From positions 1-64,000 of the forward strand of contig CAJUSO010000005.1 of assembly GCA_910588965.1 (NCBI GenBank): a DNA stretch of 64,000 nucleotides, given 5' to 3'. This stretch comes from an uncultured Lachnospiraceae bacterium (GTDB taxonomy: Bacteria; Bacillota; Clostridia; Lachnospirales; Lachnospiraceae). Below the pieces are notes generated by a model that saw nothing but the letters and a program-made list of their open reading frames with translations, searched no databases and was not told the DNA's origin. This document shows, piece by piece, positions 51,554 to 61,614 of this stretch. The number at the start of each line of letters is the position of its first letter. Position 1 is the first letter of the stretch. The translations under genes and the position numbers were made by a program.

Positions 51554-51643
51554 GTTACATATCAGGAATTGATTCAGATAGGTATGCTTGTTGTCGCCCT
51601 TGCGAATTTGTTTTATCAGATTTACAAAGGAAAAAAGAAATAG
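51554..51643 (+). CDS. Holin-like type I toxin, 29 residues
   Basis: The frame reads (V)TYQELIQIGMLVVALANL, then FYQIYKGKKK, matching the putative holin-like toxin family of Firmicutes: a short polar start, one membrane helix and a basic end. AAGGAGGGTGAAAC precedes it, but the frame has no ATG/GTG/TTG at the expected spot. ATA 51548 or GTT 51554 is the nearest, so the start is uncertain. A convergent antisense RNA overlaps its 3' end. The pair would be a type I toxin-antitoxin unit next to the phage end. Confidence 0.65.
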   Translation, partial: VTYQELIQIGMLVVALANLFYQIYKGKKK

Positions 51644-51732
51644 CCGCCAACTATTCGGAGTAGTTGACGGCTGACATTAAGTGTTAGCTTCTCACTATAA
51701 GGGGTAGCCGCTTCTATGGCTTTCCCTTTTCT
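51628..51732 (-). ncRNA. Antisense RNA (type I antitoxin candidate)
   Basis: Minus-strand TTGAAA (51767-51762) and TATATT (51745-51740) are 16 bp apart. The transcript runs leftward about 100 nt into a 12-bp stem (51642-51653 with 51661-51672, one G-U) followed by ATTTCTTTTTTCC, and overlaps the toxin's last codons. This is the usual convergent layout of toxin mRNA and antitoxin RNA. Confidence 0.65.
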
Positions 51733-51865
51733 TACGTCTAATATAGCACATCTGCAATCGGTTTCAAGAGCCTTTTTTATCTGGCATATACTGGAAAACA
51801 TCCCCTATATCGCAATAGAACAGTTCACATATCTTGCCGGAATCTCCAACGGGTATCTGTTTTAT

Positions 51866-51921
51866 CAGATGCTTCCTTATATCCCTCTAGCCTTAACTAT
51901 GGGGATATAAGGAAGCATCTG
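51866..51921 (+). repeat. 20-bp perfect inverted repeat near the phage end
   Basis: CAGATGCTTCCTTATATCCC (51866-51885) and its exact complement (51902-51921) flank 16 nt. No T-run is present. It may be a bidirectional terminator or an attachment-region structure. Confidence 0.8.
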
Positions 51922-52043
51922 CTTAATCATTTAGCCTATAACCTTTTTAGGGGATGGGGATGCTTTTAAGATGACACCGTTGCAAGATGTCCGCAAAATG
52001 TCCGCATATTATGCTATAGCACTAGAAAACACTAGAGATATAC

Positions 52044-52090
52044 CTTGACTTTTAATCAAGTTGTCCGGGGTTCGAATCCCCGATGTCTCA
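52044..52090 (+). tRNA. 3' fragment of tRNA-Lys(UUU): phage right attachment site
   Basis: The sequence forms an intact anticodon arm CTTGA-CTTTTAA-TCAAG (anticodon UUU), variable loop TTGTC, T arm CGGGG-TTCGAAT-CCCCG, and 3' acceptor strand ATGTCTC plus A. No D arm or 5' acceptor lies upstream, so it is not a gene but the duplicate half left by integration of the phage into tRNA-Lys. The intact gene should lie at the other phage end, left of this window. Two ATGTCCGCA direct repeats at 51987-51995 and 51998-52006 could be integrase arm sites. Confidence 0.85.
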
Positions 52091-52104
52091 TTGCTTCAAT
52101 TGAT

Positions 52105-52142
52105 GGGAACCCTTGATTTTTAAGGGTTCCCGTTATTTTTTT
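52105..52142 (+). terminator. Terminator of the original tRNA gene
   Basis: GGGAACCCTT and AAGGGTTCCC (10-bp perfect stem, loop GATTTTT) are followed by GTTATTTTTTT. It lies 15 nt after the tRNA end and belonged to the tRNA-Lys transcript before integration. Confidence 0.9.
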
Positions 52143-52298
52143 CTCTTTCCCCTGAGGGTTGACCGGGGGTTGACTGGAAGGTACGGTGCTTGGACGCCAA
52201 TGCCTGTTCCAGGCGTAAACGTCTGTTATCATTGAGTGTTACAAACTTATTGGCTTACTTTTCACAGATGTGCTTAAATTTATATTGTTGGAAATCAA

Positions 52299-52481
52299 AT
52301 GGTATGTTATAGTTTTTCAACGGAGCAGACGCGTTACAAGGTGGTAGATTCCCTAACTTCACAAAAGAAGCGGGATATTGCATATGAGTACATACGAAGT
52401 TTTAAGCCTGTTGTTTTTGGCGGTTCGTTTCTCGTTGCATTGCTTGCCTATTTAGGTAATGGGAACAACAAGCGAAAGTAA
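52299..52481 (+). CDS. Possible remnant ORF, 60 aa
   Basis: A frame from ATG 52299 reads YKVVDSLTSQKKRDIAYEYI, then VVFGGSFLVALLAYLG. The end looks like a real membrane helix with a basic tail, but there is no ribosome site and no recognised family. It lies in decayed mobile DNA after the tRNA terminator. Nothing else convincing was seen between 52143 and 52298. Confidence 0.25.
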   Translation: MVCYSFSTEQTRYKVVDSLTSQKKRDIAYEYIRSFKPVVFGGSFLVALLAYLGNGNNKRK

Positions 52482-52507
52482 ATAAGCTTACCTTGTATCT
52501 TGGCCGG

Positions 52508-52642
52508 ATGCAGGTAGCCTTGGAACCTACTGATGAGGCTAACCGCTTTGTAGCCGCCTGCTCCTTTTTAATTATAACATTCCTGATTCTGGAAATCAAT
52601 GATATTGTTGGATTTAACAAGTGGGTGCCGATACGGGTTTGA
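52508..52642 (+). CDS. Possible remnant ORF, 44 aa
   Basis: A frame from ATG 52508 reads MQVALEPTDEANRFVAACSF, then LIITFLILEINDIVGF, one membrane helix and the end NKWVPIRV. No ribosome site was seen. It is probably part of the same degraded element as the ORF at 52299. Confidence 0.25.
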   Translation: MQVALEPTDEANRFVAACSFLIITFLILEINDIVGFNKWVPIRV

Positions 52643-52764
52643 TTACACTTTGATTACGCTTATCCGAGGATGAACGGAACCAGATAGGGAGAAAGCCCAA
52701 AATTGTGTTTAAGGCAGCAGGCACAACAAGGTGGAGTGGATATCTTATTTGGAGGGATTGCAAA

Positions 52765-53048
52765 ATGGTAAAATCATTGTTCGGACAGAGACACTTGCGT
52801 TATCTGGAGCAGTACCGCAGAAGTGCATATATCAATCTTCCCACAAGTGCCAGGCTAAATACATACCTTACTGAAATTGATGAACAGGTACAGGAACAAT
52901 CCCACCGGCTTATAGAGGACATGGAACAGGCGCAGGGTATAACACAGAGCGGCTAAAGGCGGAAAACGCCTTGGAATGGACAGGAAGAAGGAATAACATA
53001 CGGGTTTGTGTGAGGGAGATTGTGGATAGGGAAATCCTATACGCATAG
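52765..53048 (+). pseudogene. TnpV-like transposon protein, frameshifted remnant
   Basis: ATG 52765 after TTGGAGGGATTGCAAA reads MVKSLFGQRHLRYLEQYRRS, then YINLPTSARLNTYLTEIDEQ, the TnpV pattern (RHLRYLKEHRR...LAEIDE). A stop follows at about 52956, but the adjacent frame continues ERLKAENALEWTGRRNNIRV, then REIVDREILYA and TAG at 53048, which is TnpV's natural end. One indel near 52945 therefore breaks it. TnpV is an accessory protein of Tn4451-type transposons. This marks old transposon DNA beside the phage. Confidence 0.7.
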
Positions 53049-53144
53049 GCCTCATAGCGGCAGAGGGTAAAATCTCTGTCGCTTATTTTATTGGAAAGTC
53101 ATTATAAATGATGTTTGTTTAGATGAGAATCCATGTTTTGTGAG

Positions 53145-53173
53145 TTGATGTTGTTCGTTTAAGCGGATATAAT
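53145..53173 (+). promoter_or_regulatory. Promoter upstream of the regulator genes
   Basis: TTGATG 53145-53150 and a perfect TATAAT 53168-53173 are 17 bp apart, about 180 bp before the response regulator. It probably drives the remnant HTH ORF and the regulator. Confidence 0.7.
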
Positions 53174-53201
53174 AGGGACAGTACGGTTTAGGAGGCCAGA
53201 A

Positions 53202-53356
53202 ATGTTTGGGTATGTGACGGCACAGGAAGGCGCAGGGCGCTGGAATCTATCGGTACGGACATCAACCATGTATGGCTTATCCCTAAAACAGCGGAGAAAC
53301 CTGCTGATGGCAGATATAAAGCAAACAAAAAACAAGACGGAGTTGATTGGTTATGA
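53202..53356 (+). pseudogene. Excisionase-like small HTH protein, broken
   Basis: ATG 53202 after TAGGAGGCCAGAA reads MFGYVTAQEGAGRWNLSVRT, like the MerR/Xis-type start (YITAKEAAEKWGIS). The natural C-terminus, DINHVWLIPKTAEKPADGRY, lies in another frame, so an internal deletion of the recognition part and a frame change have destroyed it. Its stop overlaps the regulator's ATG (ATGA), showing it once was the first gene of this operon. Confidence 0.6.
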
Positions 53357-54018
53357 AAAGGATTTTAATTATTGATGACGACATACATATCGGGAATGTC
53401 CTTGAAGAAACGCTTTCCAAAGAAGGATATGGGATCTCCCGTGCTTATTCTGGGACGGAAGCATTATTAGTGCTGTCTAAGTCAAAACCAGACCTTGTAT
53501 TATTAGATTTAATGCTGCCGGGATTGGATGGGGAAGATGTCCTTCCGAAAATAAAGGGAATACCTGTTATTGTGGTGAGTGCTAAGGTTGATATTGATAA
53601 TAAAGTCGATGTGCTGCTTGGCGGTGCGGTTGATTATGTGACGAAGCCTTTTCACATGAAAGAACTTTTAGCCAGGATTTCCGTACATCTTAGAAATGCG
53701 GAAAGTATGCTTGTTTCTTCAGAATTAACGTTTTCAGATATTGTCCTTAACACGGATACCCATACTGTAAAACGCAACGGTATAGAAATAAGATTAACGA
53801 GGACGGAATATGCCATTTTGAAATTGCTTATGCAAAATCCGACACAGGTTGTTACGAAATCGCTGTTGTTAGACCGTATCAGCGGAGATACGCCTGATTG
53901 CACGGAAAGCTCATTGAAAATGCACATCAGCAATTTAAGAAAGAAGCTGCGGAGGGGGAATAGCCGAGACTATATTGAAGCGGTCTGGGGGATTGGCTTT
54001 AAAATGAGGGCGGAATAA
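53353..54018 (+). CDS. OmpR-family response regulator
   Basis: This is a 221-aa protein. Receiver: DDD at 8-10 of ILIIDDDIHIGNVLEETLSK, phospho-acceptor D52 in LVLLDLMLPGLDG, VVSAK and the conserved K in YVTKPFHMKELLARI. The C-terminal winged helix is LTRTEYAILKLLMQNPTQVV, then SLKMHISNLRKKLRRG and VWGIGFKM. ATG 53353 is more likely than TTG 53347. Partner kinase is at 55855. It probably controls the ABC transporter through the TTTAC repeats at 54022-54068. Confidence 0.95.
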   Translation: MKRILIIDDDIHIGNVLEETLSKEGYGISRAYSGTEALLVLSKSKPDLVLLDLMLPGLDGEDVLPKIKGIPVIVVSAKVDIDNKVDVLLGGAVDYVTKPFHMKELLARISVHLRNAESMLVSSELTFSDIVLNTDTHTVKRNGIEIRLTRTEYAILKLLMQNPTQVVTKSLLLDRISGDTPDCTESSLKMHISNLRKKLRRGNSRDYIEAVWGIGFKMRAE

Positions 54019-54021
54019 ATC

Positions 54022-54077
54022 TTTACTGTTTCTTTACTGTCCTCTTTACCGTTTTCTTTACTATTTACAGCTATAAT
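54022..54077 (+). promoter_or_regulatory. ABC operon promoter with phased TTTAC repeats
   Basis: TTTAC occurs at 54022, 54033, 54045 and 54057 (11-12 bp steps, same face of the helix), with a fifth at 54064. A perfect TATAAT lies at 54072-54077, with no good -35. Regularly spaced direct repeats replacing a -35 are the usual binding sites of OmpR-type activators. AACAAGGAGGTTATG precedes the ATPase start. Confidence 0.75.
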
Positions 54078-54109
54078 GCCAGTATACAAAACAAGGAGGT
54101 TATGTTTTT

Positions 54110-55024
54110 ATGGATTATGTTCTCAGGACAAATGCTTTATGCAAACAATACAAAGATTTTAAAGCATTAAACGGACTGTCTATGAATGTTCCCAAAGGGG
54201 CAATCTATGGCTTTGTAGGGAAAAACGGTGCTGGCAAGACAACCCTTATCCGTTTGGTTTGTGGGTTGCAGGAGCCTACATCTGGCGATTATACGCTTTA
54301 CGGAAGGAAAAATACGGATAAGGATATTATGAAGTCCAGAAGAAGGATGGGGGCTGTTGTAGAAACACCATCTATTTATCTTGATATGACCGCAGAGAAT
54401 AACCTGAAACAGCAGTACCGTATTTTAGGGCTTCCGTCTTTTGACGGGCTGGCGGGGATTTTGGAATTAGTAGGGCTTGATAATACGGAGGAAAAGAAAG
54501 CAAAAAACTTTTCTTTAGGTATGCGGCAGAGATTGGGCATCGCAATAGCCCTTGTAGGAGACCCTGATTTTCTGGTATTAGACGAACCTGCTAACGGCCT
54601 TGACCCACAGGGGATCATTGAAATCAGGGAATTGATATTAAAGCTCAATCGTGAACAGCAGATTACGGTATTGATTTCCAGCCATATCCTCGATGAACTT
54701 TCCAGGCTGGCAACGCATTATGGTTTTATTGATAGCGGGCGCCTTCTAAAAGAAATGAGTGCAGAAGAGTTAGAAGCTGCTTGCAGAAAATGCGTCCGCA
54801 TGGAAGTCAGCGATACGAAAGCCCTTGCCCGTGCCCTTGACGGAATGAAGGTTGATTATACAATCATAACTGAACAAACTGCGGATGTCTATGCAAAGGT
54901 TAATATATCTCACCTAACGGCTGCATTGGCAAAAGAAAATTGCGAAGTTATTTCGATGCAGGAACGCGATGAAAGCCTTGAAAGTTACTATGTCAGCCTG
55001 ATAGGAGGTGGAAAAAATGCGTAA
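54110..55024 (+). CDS. ABC transporter ATP-binding protein (peptide-antibiotic resistance type)
   Basis: The 304-aa protein has Walker A GKNGAGKTT near 36-44, Q-loop CGLQEPTSG, signature NFSLGMRQRLGIAI, Walker B FLVLDEPANGLDP and H-loop SSHILDEL. The long C-terminal extension (70 residues after the ATPase) matches the BcrA/lantibiotic-protection subfamily. It energises the permease encoded next, with which it overlaps by 8 nt. The role in removing bacitracin- or lantibiotic-like peptides is inferred from subfamily and the adjacent two-component system. Confidence 0.92.
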   Translation: MDYVLRTNALCKQYKDFKALNGLSMNVPKGAIYGFVGKNGAGKTTLIRLVCGLQEPTSGDYTLYGRKNTDKDIMKSRRRMGAVVETPSIYLDMTAENNLKQQYRILGLPSFDGLAGILELVGLDNTEEKKAKNFSLGMRQRLGIAIALVGDPDFLVLDEPANGLDPQGIIEIRELILKLNREQQITVLISSHILDELSRLATHYGFIDSGRLLKEMSAEELEAACRKCVRMEVSDTKALARALDGMKVDYTIITEQTADVYAKVNISHLTAALAKENCEVISMQERDESLESYYVSLIGGGKNA

Positions 55025-55847
55025 GCTGCTATCTGCTAATTTTTCCCGTCTTTGGAGAGATAAAATTTTTTGGGTTTGTATGGGGGCGATGTTGGTTTAT
55101 TCGGTTGTATATATGATGAATGGCTGCAGGCAGGCCACCGTTGATATGGCAGGATACGATTACGGTATTGAAGAATATTATTTCCACTTTGCGTTATCAA
55201 TCGGTATGTTTTGTGCATTGTTTAGCAGTATGTTCTTCGGTACGGAGTATAGTGACGGGACAATCCGGAATAAAATTGTAGTTGGCCATACAAAAACGGA
55301 TATTTATATTGCCAGCCTGGTTACTACGGTTACAGCAACTTTGTTAATCATGCTGGTATGGCTGATAGGCGCATTAGCCGCTATCCCTACTCTCGGTGTA
55401 TGGAAAATGACTGTTTTGGAACTGTTTTCCTATTTATTGGTTGCGGTTCTGTCCGTAATGGCTTTTTCTGGGATTTGTACCTTTGTCTGTATGACAGTTA
55501 CAAATAAGGCTTATACCGTTATGGTTTCTATGCTGTTGGTTTTGGGGCTTCTTATTTTTGCAAGCATGTTATATAACGGCCTTAGCCAGCCGGAAACAAT
55601 AAGCGATATCCAGATAACTTCAGGTGGGATGGAACGGTCTAAGCCGTCCCCTAATCCGAATTATGTCGGTGGTGCAATGCGTAAAGCGTATGACTTTATT
55701 CTTGATTTTCTACCCACAGGGCAAGGGTTGAGGATGTGGCAGTTGGACATCGTCCATCCCATCCGTATGATAATATCCTCTGCTGCCATTACGTTCTTGA
55801 CAACATTTTGCGGAATATTTATTTTTAAGAGAAAGAATTTGAGGTAA
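55017..55847 (+). CDS. ABC transporter permease
   Basis: This is a 276-aa protein. ATG 55017 after GGAGGTGGAAAAA is chosen over GTG 55008, which overlaps that site. About six hydrophobic helices: near 18-35, 60-80, 105-125 (VTTVTATLLIMLVWLIGALA), 140-165, 175-195 and 250-272. A large loop (residues 195-245) faces out. It is the ABC-2 type membrane partner of the ATPase. Confidence 0.9.
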   Translation: MRKLLSANFSRLWRDKIFWVCMGAMLVYSVVYMMNGCRQATVDMAGYDYGIEEYYFHFALSIGMFCALFSSMFFGTEYSDGTIRNKIVVGHTKTDIYIASLVTTVTATLLIMLVWLIGALAAIPTLGVWKMTVLELFSYLLVAVLSVMAFSGICTFVCMTVTNKAYTVMVSMLLVLGLLIFASMLYNGLSQPETISDIQITSGGMERSKPSPNPNYVGGAMRKAYDFILDFLPTGQGLRMWQLDIVHPIRMIISSAAITFLTTFCGIFIFKRKNLR

Positions 55848-55854
55848 ATTTCGT

Positions 55855-56751
55855 ATGGAAGGATGGTTATGGGCTTTAGCCGGTATTATGGCAATGGTAA
55901 TCGCTGCCTTGGTTATGAAAATCTATATCTTACAAAAAGCCGCAAAGGAAATAGCGGATGCCTTTGCCGACAGGCTCATGACCGATACGAATATCCTTAT
56001 TGGCATTTCTTGTAACGACAGGCATATGCGTAAGTTAGCAGACGCCATAAATACAGAGCTCCGTAAACTCCGCATAGAACGGCACAGATTCCAGCAAGGC
56101 GACATGGAATTGAAAAATGCAGTCACAAATATTTCCCATGATTTACGGACCCCGCTTACGGCTATCTGCGGTTACTTAGAATTGTTGGAACGGGAAGAAA
56201 AACCGGACGCGGTTAATCGGTATATCGGAATTATAAAAGACCGTGTGGGTATTTTAACACAGCTTTCAGAGGAGCTTTTCCGGTACTCTGTTATCATTTC
56301 AACAAAAGACAATACAACCAAGGAGCAGGTTGTCATCAATACGGTATTGGAAGAAAGTATTGCAGCATTTTATACTGTTTTAACGGAACAGGACATTGTT
56401 CCTGAAATACACCTGCCTGAAACAAAGGTAATACGGATGCTTGGCCGTCCTGCCTTATCCCGTGTGTTCTCTAATCTCATCAGTAATGTAATAAAATACA
56501 GTGATGGAGATTTGGAAATCACGTTGTCAGAGAAGGGGGAAATCACTTTTTCCAATAGGGCTCCTGGGTTAGATGGAATACAGGTGGGCAGGCTGTTTGA
56601 CCGTTTCTATACCGTGGAAGCCGCCAGAAAATCAACCGGCTTAGGGTTAGCAATTTCTAAAACGCTTATTGAGCAAATGGATGGGACGATATCAGCAGAA
56701 TACGAAAACAGCAGATTAAGCATCCGTATCTGTTTTCCGGATAGGAAATAG
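55855..56751 (+). CDS. Sensor histidine kinase
   Basis: This is a 298-aa protein. One N-terminal membrane helix (WALAGIMAMVIAALVMKIYI) with almost no extracellular loop, then a HAMP-less linker, H-box NISHDLRTPLTAI with H95, N-box SRVFSNLISNVIKYSDG, and G-boxes KSTGLGLAISKTLIEQMDG. Lacking an outside sensor domain, it may sense through the ABC transporter, as in BceS-like systems. It is the last gene of the regulator-ABC-kinase cluster. Confidence 0.93.
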   Translation: MEGWLWALAGIMAMVIAALVMKIYILQKAAKEIADAFADRLMTDTNILIGISCNDRHMRKLADAINTELRKLRIERHRFQQGDMELKNAVTNISHDLRTPLTAICGYLELLEREEKPDAVNRYIGIIKDRVGILTQLSEELFRYSVIISTKDNTTKEQVVINTVLEESIAAFYTVLTEQDIVPEIHLPETKVIRMLGRPALSRVFSNLISNVIKYSDGDLEITLSEKGEITFSNRAPGLDGIQVGRLFDRFYTVEAARKSTGLGLAISKTLIEQMDGTISAEYENSRLSIRICFPDRK

Positions 56752-57022
56752 CAAATCTGTTAAGTGCCCGGGAAACCTGCTGAAATGGTAGGCGGGAGGG
56801 GTATGGCAGAAGAAGGGATCCGTGTGGATAAGGAATTCCGTGAAGGCGCTGCCTTCGCATGAAAACAGGCTTTAGATGGGAAAGCAGATAGGGCTATTTT
56901 GCAGCCAAGGAGCCCCGGTTGCTGGGGGAAGCAGATATACGATGGGACATCTTGTACTGGGACGGCCGGGGGAGGTTTCTTTTGCCAATTCTGCCGGATG
57001 GCAAAAAATGCAATGTTTTTGA

Positions 57023-57051
57023 TTGACAAACCTGGGAATGGCATGTATAAT
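57023..57051 (+). promoter_or_regulatory. Promoter of the yceD-rpmF operon
   Basis: TTGACA 57023-57028 and TATAAT 57046-57051 are 17 bp apart, about 25 bp before the DUF177 gene. The 270 bp upstream (56752-57022) hold only chance ORFs; no gene or terminator was recognised there, and this may be the edge of the mobile DNA. Confidence 0.9.
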
Positions 57052-57077
57052 ATACCAGGTATGGATAGGAGACTGTC

Positions 57078-57599
57078 ATGAAAATAGAGTTAGCAGATGT
57101 CATTTCCTGCGGAGGCGGGGAGATATCAGAACAAGTGGAGATTGGCCTGAAGTCTTTTGATTCGAGGCTGGGGCGTTTTCCCATTGTGAAAAAAGAGCCA
57201 TTTGCCATTCGGTTTGCCAATGAGGGCGGCCGGCGCCTGCTGATACAGGGAGAGGCAGAGCTTACGATTGCAATTCCGTGTGACCGGTGCCTAGAGATGA
57301 CAGGCCAGGCATTTCATTTAACCATTGATAAGGAAATTGACCTTACTGGTGAGAAAGAAGAAATGCGTATGGAAGAAATGGATTTCATGGCAGGGACGAG
57401 TCTGGATGTAGATCAGCTTATTTTTGGAGAGATTCTGGTGAGCTGGCCTATGAAGGTTCTGTGCAGGGAGGATTGCAAGGGCATTTGTAAAAAATGCGGC
57501 GCTAATATGAATCTGGCAGGATGCCAGTGCCCGAAAGCAGAACTGGATCCAAGGATGGCGGCAATCCAGGATATTTTTAACCAATGTAAGGAGGTGTGA
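57078..57599 (+). CDS. YceD/DUF177 family protein
   Basis: This is a 173-aa protein. IPCDRCLEMTGQAFHLTIDK, then DQLIFGEILVSWPMKVLCRE and CKGICKKCGANMNLAGCQC, are the DUF177 core with its cysteine pairs. Bacterial YceD lies beside rpmF and is tied to 23S rRNA maturation. The pair here is the standard arrangement and lies 5 nt from rpmF. Confidence 0.93.
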   Translation: MKIELADVISCGGGEISEQVEIGLKSFDSRLGRFPIVKKEPFAIRFANEGGRRLLIQGEAELTIAIPCDRCLEMTGQAFHLTIDKEIDLTGEKEEMRMEEMDFMAGTSLDVDQLIFGEILVSWPMKVLCREDCKGICKKCGANMNLAGCQCPKAELDPRMAAIQDIFNQCKEV

Positions 57600-57604
57600 T
57601 TGAT

Positions 57605-57784
57605 ATGTCAATATGTCCCAAGAATAAATCTTCCAAAGCGAGAAGGGATAAGAGAAGGGCGAACTGGAAAATGACGGCCCCGACCTTGGTAAAGTGCAGT
57701 AAATGCGGGGAACTGATGATGCCCCACAGGGTATGCAGGAGCTGTGGAAGCTATAACAAGAAAGAGATTATTCCCCAGGATTAA
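57605..57784 (+). CDS. rpmF: 50S ribosomal protein L32
   Basis: This is a 59-aa protein: MSICPKNKSSKARRDKRRAN is the basic start, and CSKCGELMMPHRVCRSCG is the four-cysteine zinc ribbon of the zinc-binding L32 form. ATG 57605 follows AAGGAGGTGTGATTGAT. It closes the yceD-rpmF operon before a strong hairpin. Confidence 0.97.
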   Translation: MSICPKNKSSKARRDKRRANWKMTAPTLVKCSKCGELMMPHRVCRSCGSYNKKEIIPQD

Positions 57785-57798
57785 GGAAGAGGCCAGAG

Positions 57799-57897
57799 GG
57801 GGCTGTCGCATGGAGCATGGAACCGTGTAGTTATGTATGGTAGCGTGGAAAGCTGCATAACTGCAAGGGAGTACGCTTTATGCGACAGCCCCTTTTA
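57799..57897 (+). terminator. Long hairpin after rpmF, MITE-like
   Basis: GGGGCTGTCGCAT (57799-57811) and ATGCGACAGCCCC (57880-57892) are 13-bp perfect arms enclosing 68 nt with a second stem (GTAGTTATG 57827-57835 with CATAACTGC 57856-57864, one G-U). TTTTATCTTTTT follows. It can end rpmF transcription. The GGGGCTGTCGCAT ends resemble transposase terminal repeats, so it may be a small non-autonomous element used as terminator. Confidence 0.75.
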
Positions 57898-57948
57898 TCT
57901 TTTTGGATTTTGCAGAAAATATGATAAGGACAAAGGAGAGGGATTGAA

Positions 57949-60107
<2,159 letters not shown>

Positions 60108-60156
60108 TGTTTCCAGGCCAGGATGGGAAGAGAATAGGGAAAGGACAGGTGGCGAA

Positions 60157-61593
60157 ATGTATGATGTGGTAATTATCGGCGCCGGCGTGTCTGGGGCTGC
60201 CTCTGCCAGGGAACTTTCCAGGTATCAGCTGGATATCTGCGTTGTGGAAAAGGAAGAGGATGTGTGCTGTGGGACGTCGAAGGCCAATAGCGGCATTGTC
60301 CATGCAGGGTTTGACGCAGAGAGCGGGAGCCTGATGGCGAAGCTGAATGTGGAAGGGAATCAGATGATGGACAAGCTTTCCAAGGAACTGGATTTCCCCT
60401 TCCAGAGGAACGGTTCTTTGGTCATATGCTTTAGCGATGCAGAACGCCGGGGGCTGCAGGAACTTTATGAGAGAGGGATCAGAAACGGCGTAACGGGGCT
60501 GCGTATCTTGGGGCGGGAAGAGCTGGCAGGAATGGAGCCCAACATTTCTGATGGGGCAGTGGCGGCCCTATATGCGCCTACTGGGGGGATTGTCTGCCCT
60601 TTTGGCATGAACATTGCCTTTGCAGAAAATGCGGCGGTAAACGGCGTGGAGTTCCGGTTCGGCACAGAAGTGCTGGGCATAACCAAGAAGGAGGGCGCCT
60701 GGGCGCTTGAGACCAGCCAGGGGGAAATCGAAGCAAGGTTTGTGGTAAATGCGGCAGGGGTCTATGCAGATAAATTCCACAATATGGTAAGCGCCCGAAA
60801 GCTGCACATCACCCCCAGGCGTGGGGAGTACTGCCTGTTAGACCATTCAGCCCAGGGGTTTGTCCGCCATACGGTTTTCCGGCTTCCGAATCAGTTTGGG
60901 AAAGGCGTATTGGTGACGCCTACCGTCCATGGGAACATTCTGGTGGGGCCTACGGCAAAGGATATAGAGGACCGGGAAGGGACAAATACCACCCAGGAAG
61001 GCCTGGAGGAACTGCTTGGCAAGGCAGGGGATACGGTAAAGGGGCTGCCGGTACGGCAGGTAATCACTTCTTTTGCAGGCTTGCGTGCCCATGAGGACGG
61101 CCATGCATTTCATATTGGCGAGCCAGAGGATGCAAAAGGCTTTGTGGACTGTGCAGGGATTGAGTCCCCTGGCCTGACCAGTGCGCCGGCCATTGGCAGA
61201 ATGGTGGCAGGCATTGTACGGGATTTGGCAGGCGCAGCCAAAAAGGAAGGCTTTATCGGGACCCGGAAGGGAATCCCAGACCCCAAGGCGCTGCCACAGG
61301 AAGCGTGGGTGGCATGGGTGCGGGAGCACCCGGCTTATGGCAATATTATCTGCCGCTGTGAAATGGTCTCGGAAGGGGAAATCATAGACGCCATCCAAAG
61401 GCCCCTGGGCGCGAAATCCCTGGATGGGGTGAAACGCAGGACCCGTGCAGGCATGGGACGCTGCCAGTCTGGCTTCTGCTCCCCCAAGGTAATGGAAATC
61501 CTGGCAAGGGAATGCGGCTTGGATTATTTGGGGATTACGAAAGCTGGCGGGGAGTCCAGGCTGGCTGCCGGCATGAATAAAGACAGGCTATAG
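60157..61593 (+). CDS. GlpA-type FAD-dependent glycerol-3-phosphate dehydrogenase
   Basis: This is a 478-aa protein. ATG 60157 (MYDVVIIGAGVSGAASAREL) is chosen because the in-frame extension to 60085 lies over the glpK end and lacks a ribosome site. The N-terminus is the FAD-binding G-x-G-x-x-G. The DAO-type core contains RRGEYCLLDH and GVLVTPTVHGNILVGPTAKD. The C-terminal 70 residues form a BFD-like [2Fe-2S] domain: CRCEMV...RTRAGMGRCQSGFC. It oxidises glycerol-3-phosphate to dihydroxyacetone phosphate, working with the next two gene products. Confidence 0.9.
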   Translation: MYDVVIIGAGVSGAASARELSRYQLDICVVEKEEDVCCGTSKANSGIVHAGFDAESGSLMAKLNVEGNQMMDKLSKELDFPFQRNGSLVICFSDAERRGLQELYERGIRNGVTGLRILGREELAGMEPNISDGAVAALYAPTGGIVCPFGMNIAFAENAAVNGVEFRFGTEVLGITKKEGAWALETSQGEIEARFVVNAAGVYADKFHNMVSARKLHITPRRGEYCLLDHSAQGFVRHTVFRLPNQFGKGVLVTPTVHGNILVGPTAKDIEDREGTNTTQEGLEELLGKAGDTVKGLPVRQVITSFAGLRAHEDGHAFHIGEPEDAKGFVDCAGIESPGLTSAPAIGRMVAGIVRDLAGAAKKEGFIGTRKGIPDPKALPQEAWVAWVREHPAYGNIICRCEMVSEGEIIDAIQRPLGAKSLDGVKRRTRAGMGRCQSGFCSPKVMEILARECGLDYLGITKAGGESRLAAGMNKDRL

Positions 61594-61614
61594 CCAAAAA
61601 GCGAGGAAAAGGAT

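Noticed and set aside
51716..51910. 64-codon ORF rightward after the toxin
   Set aside because: No ribosome site; it overlaps the antisense RNA promoter and half of a perfect inverted repeat.
56752..57022. Several ORFs of 60-100 codons in the gap before yceD
   Set aside because: None has a ribosome site or recognisable sequence on either strand; only the yceD promoter is convincing.
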